From contig JAFARM010000417.1 in NCBI GenBank assembly GCA_019245455.1, forward strand, positions 1 to 6,501: a DNA stretch of 6,501 bases. The letters run 5' to 3'. The notes under the pieces were generated by a model. The model was not told the DNA's origin, did no database searches, and saw only the letters and a program-made list of their open reading frames with translations. The DNA comes from Sphingomonadaceae bacterium (GTDB taxonomy: Bacteria; Pseudomonadota; Alphaproteobacteria; Sphingomonadales; Sphingomonadaceae). This document shows, piece by piece, positions 5,235 to 6,501 of this stretch (positions within the stretch are counted from its first letter, which is position 1; each line of letters starts with the position of its first letter). The translations under genes and the position numbers were made by a program.

Positions 5235-5528
5235 ATGTCCGACGCCACCGTCACCCTGCAGACGCCGATCATCCGCGGGTTGAACGCTCAACCGATCACC
5301 GAGGTCTCGCTGCGGCGACCGAAGGCGGGCGAGCTGCGCGGCGTCAAGCTCCTCGACCTCGTCCAGATGGAGACGGGTGCCCTGCGCCAGGTGCTCCCGC
5401 GCATCTCGACGCCGACGTTGAACGACGCCGACTTCGACGGGCTCGACCCCGCCGACCTGATGGCCTTTGCCGCCGAGGTCGCGGGTTTTTTGGTGCCGAG
5501 GACGCCGGAGACGGCCTCCCTCACCTGA
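5235..5528 (+). CDS. E: Tail assembly chaperone E (zero-frame product)
   Basis: The 97-residue product belongs to the P2 gpE / Mu gp41-like tail chaperone group, which binds the tape measure protein during tail assembly and is not in the finished tail. Typical parts are the N-terminal TVTLQTPIIRG, the EVSLRRPKAGELRGVKLLDL block (about 23-42), a segment with METGALRQVLPRIS, and LNDADFDGLDPADLMAFAAEV before the recoding site. AAGGGGA (5221-5227) lies 7 nt before the ATG and touches the preceding stop. Zero-frame reading ends at TGA 5526-5528, 11 residues past the slippery site. It overlaps E', as in P2. Confidence 0.9.
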   Translation: MSDATVTLQTPIIRGLNAQPITEVSLRRPKAGELRGVKLLDLVQMETGALRQVLPRISTPTLNDADFDGLDPADLMAFAAEVAGFLVPRTPETASLT

Positions 5529-5656
5529 TCGATGAGGCGATGGCGGACGTCGCCGTCGTCTTTCACTGGCCGCCATCGGCCATGGACCCGATGAGTGTCC
5601 GCGAGCTGATGGACTGGCGCGCCCGCGCGGCGCGGCGGAACGGGAGCGACGACTGA
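5235..5656 (+). CDS. E+E': E+E' frameshift fusion, tail assembly chaperone (GpE family C-terminus)
   Basis: A -1 shift at 5486-5492 joins the first 86 residues of E to 54 residues in the -1 frame, giving about 140 residues. The E' part contains MADVAVVFHWPPSAMDPMS and RELMDWRARAARR. That pattern (HW, then ELM-W-RA-RR) marks the P2 GpE family, and it lies exactly where a fused E' should be. In P2 and other tailed phages the ratio of short to long chaperone is set by this shift and both are needed for tail assembly. An ATG at 5540 could make a free 38-residue E', but its ribosome site (GAGG) is weak and close, so the fusion is more likely. The stop lies 1 nt before the T start. Confidence 0.85.
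5486..5519 (+). promoter_or_regulatory. Programmed -1 ribosomal frameshift site: slippery heptamer plus hairpin
   Basis: T TTT TTG at 5486-5492 is in the correct zero-frame phase for tandem slippage and is the same heptamer known from P2 E/E'. After a 7-nt spacer, GGA-C-GCCG (5500-5507) pairs with CGGC-C-TCC (5512-5519) around a GAGA tetraloop, with one C-C mismatch. The spacing suits a stimulatory hairpin. GAGG (5475-5478) lies 7 nt upstream and might act as an internal Shine-Dalgarno stimulator. TTT and TTG are rare choices in this GC-rich gene, which argues that the run is selected. Confidence 0.85.
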
Positions 5657-5657
5657 C

Positions 5658-6501
5658 GTGGCCGATTCGCGCACCCTCGCGCTGACCGTCAAGCTGGCGC
5701 TGATCGCCAAGGTCGTCGAGCCGCTGAAAAGCATCGAGCGGCGCGCCGAGGAGATGCGCCTGAAGCTGAAGACGGCGCGCATCGAGCTGCGCGACCTCGA
5801 AAAGGTCGCCGGCGACGTCGCGACGTTCAAGGAACTGCAGGCGCAGGTCGGCAAGACGCTGCAGGCGTTCGGCGCGGCGACCGAAAAGGCGCGCGCCCTC
5901 GAGAAGCAGATCGCCGCGACCGCCAACCCGACCAAGACCCTCGTCCGCGAGTTCGACCGCGCCACGAAGAAGGCGAACGGGCTGGCGGGCGAGTACCGGA
6001 GGCAGGTCGCCGACCTCGACCGGCTCAAGGGGTCGCTCGGCGCGGCCGGCATCGCCGTTCGCGCGCTTGCCGCCGACGAGGGGACGCTGAAGACGAAGAT
6101 CGAAGCCGCATCGGCCGCCTACAAGCGCCAGCAGGCGGCGTTCGCCGCGGTGCGCGCGCGGGCGCAGGTCAAGGCGCAGCGCGAGCGGCTGACGAACGAC
6201 CTCAACGGCGCGCAGATGAACCTGTTCTACGGCGGCGCGCCGACGCTCGCCGGCGGCGTCGGCATCGGCCTCGGCCTCAAGAGCGCGATCGACGAGGCGA
6301 CGCAGCTGCAGACGCTGATGACCAACGTCCAGCTAAATGTAAAAGGCCAGGCGGACGCCAACGGCAAGGCGTTCGATCCGGTCCAGCGCGGCCGCGACAT
6401 CACCGCGCTCGCCGAGCGCGTCGGCCAGCTGCCGCTTGACATGGCGAAGTCGCTCGACACCCTTGCCGCCTACGGCGCGCCGCTGAAGTCGCTTTTCGGC
6501 G
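5658..6501 (+). CDS. T: Tail tape measure protein T, N-terminal part (cut by window end)
   Basis: The frame is open for 281 codons from GTG 5658 to the window edge. It starts MADSRTLALTVKLALIAKVVEPLKSIE, similar to the opening of P2 gpT-like tape measures. Long charged coiled-coil helices follow (about residues 22-125), with the recurrent LVREFDRATKKANGL and LDRLKGSLGAAGI phrases (95-132). A second coiled coil spans about 140-185, then a glycine-rich hydrophobic patch GGVGIGLGL (199-207). The protein sets tail length and is chaperoned by E and E+E'. It begins 1 nt after the E' stop; GGGAG (5642-5646) lies 11 nt upstream, so coupling is likely. The rest of the protein is outside the window. 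Confidence 0.88.
   Translation, partial: MADSRTLALTVKLALIAKVVEPLKSIERRAEEMRLKLKTARIELRDLEKVAGDVATFKELQAQVGKTLQAFGAATEKARALEKQIAATANPTKTLVREFDRATKKANGLAGEYRRQVADLDRLKGSLGAAGIAVRALAADEGTLKTKIEAASAAYKRQQAAFAAVRARAQVKAQRERLTNDLNGAQMNLFYGGAPTLAGGVGIGLGLKSAIDEATQLQTLMTNVQLNVKGQADANGKAFDPVQRGRDITALAERVGQLPLDMAKSLDTLAAYGAPLKSLFG

Noticed and set aside
1..6501. CRISPR array, tRNA, rRNA, insertion sequence or attachment-site repeats
   Set aside because: I saw no regularly spaced repeats, tRNA-like cloverleaf, transposase motif or long terminal repeats anywhere in the window.

Overview
The window is GC-rich DNA with strong G/C preference at third codon positions. The right-hand two thirds (about 1723-6501) is a compact, one-direction contractile-tail operon of the P2 myophage type. 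It is therefore part of a prophage or a tail-derived element, probably in an alphaproteobacterium. That host guess is an inference from base composition, codon use and the style of the tail proteins; no host marker gene is present.

Left part (1-1722). A small unrecognised gene leaves the window on the minus strand (1-255) behind a clear sigma70-type promoter (TTGACG, 17-nt spacer, TATAGG). Divergent from it is a putatively secreted thermonuclease-like (SNase-fold) protein (417-830). A small minus-strand gene (833-1078, GTG start) converges on it with only 2 bp between the stop codons. From 1079 to 1722 I see no convincing gene. This stretch holds a C9 homopolymer, repeated GTCAGG boxes and two short perfect inverted repeats, and it becomes AT-richer near 1340-1560.

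Right part (1723-6501). The tail genes run V (baseplate spike, HxHxH tip), W (gp25-like baseplate wedge), FI (sheath), FII (tube), a foreign-looking gene for an exported right-handed beta-helix protein, E and E+E' (tail assembly chaperones made by a -1 ribosomal frameshift), and T (tape measure, cut by the window end). Junctions are tight: GTGA overlap V/W, ATGA overlap FII/beta-helix, 1 nt between E' and T, and SD sequences that overlap or closely follow the preceding stop.

How they work together. FI and FII polymerise into sheath and tube around the tape measure T, E and E+E' chaperone T, and V and W belong to the baseplate. The most unusual points are: (1) a signal-peptide-bearing beta-helix gene wedged between tube and chaperone genes, as an apparent cargo or depolymerase-like gene; (2) an intact P2-type T TTT TTG slippery site followed 7 nt later by a GNRA-capped hairpin; (3) W directly followed by FI, so J, I, H and G are absent from their P2 position, and no capsid or lysis gene lies just upstream of V.
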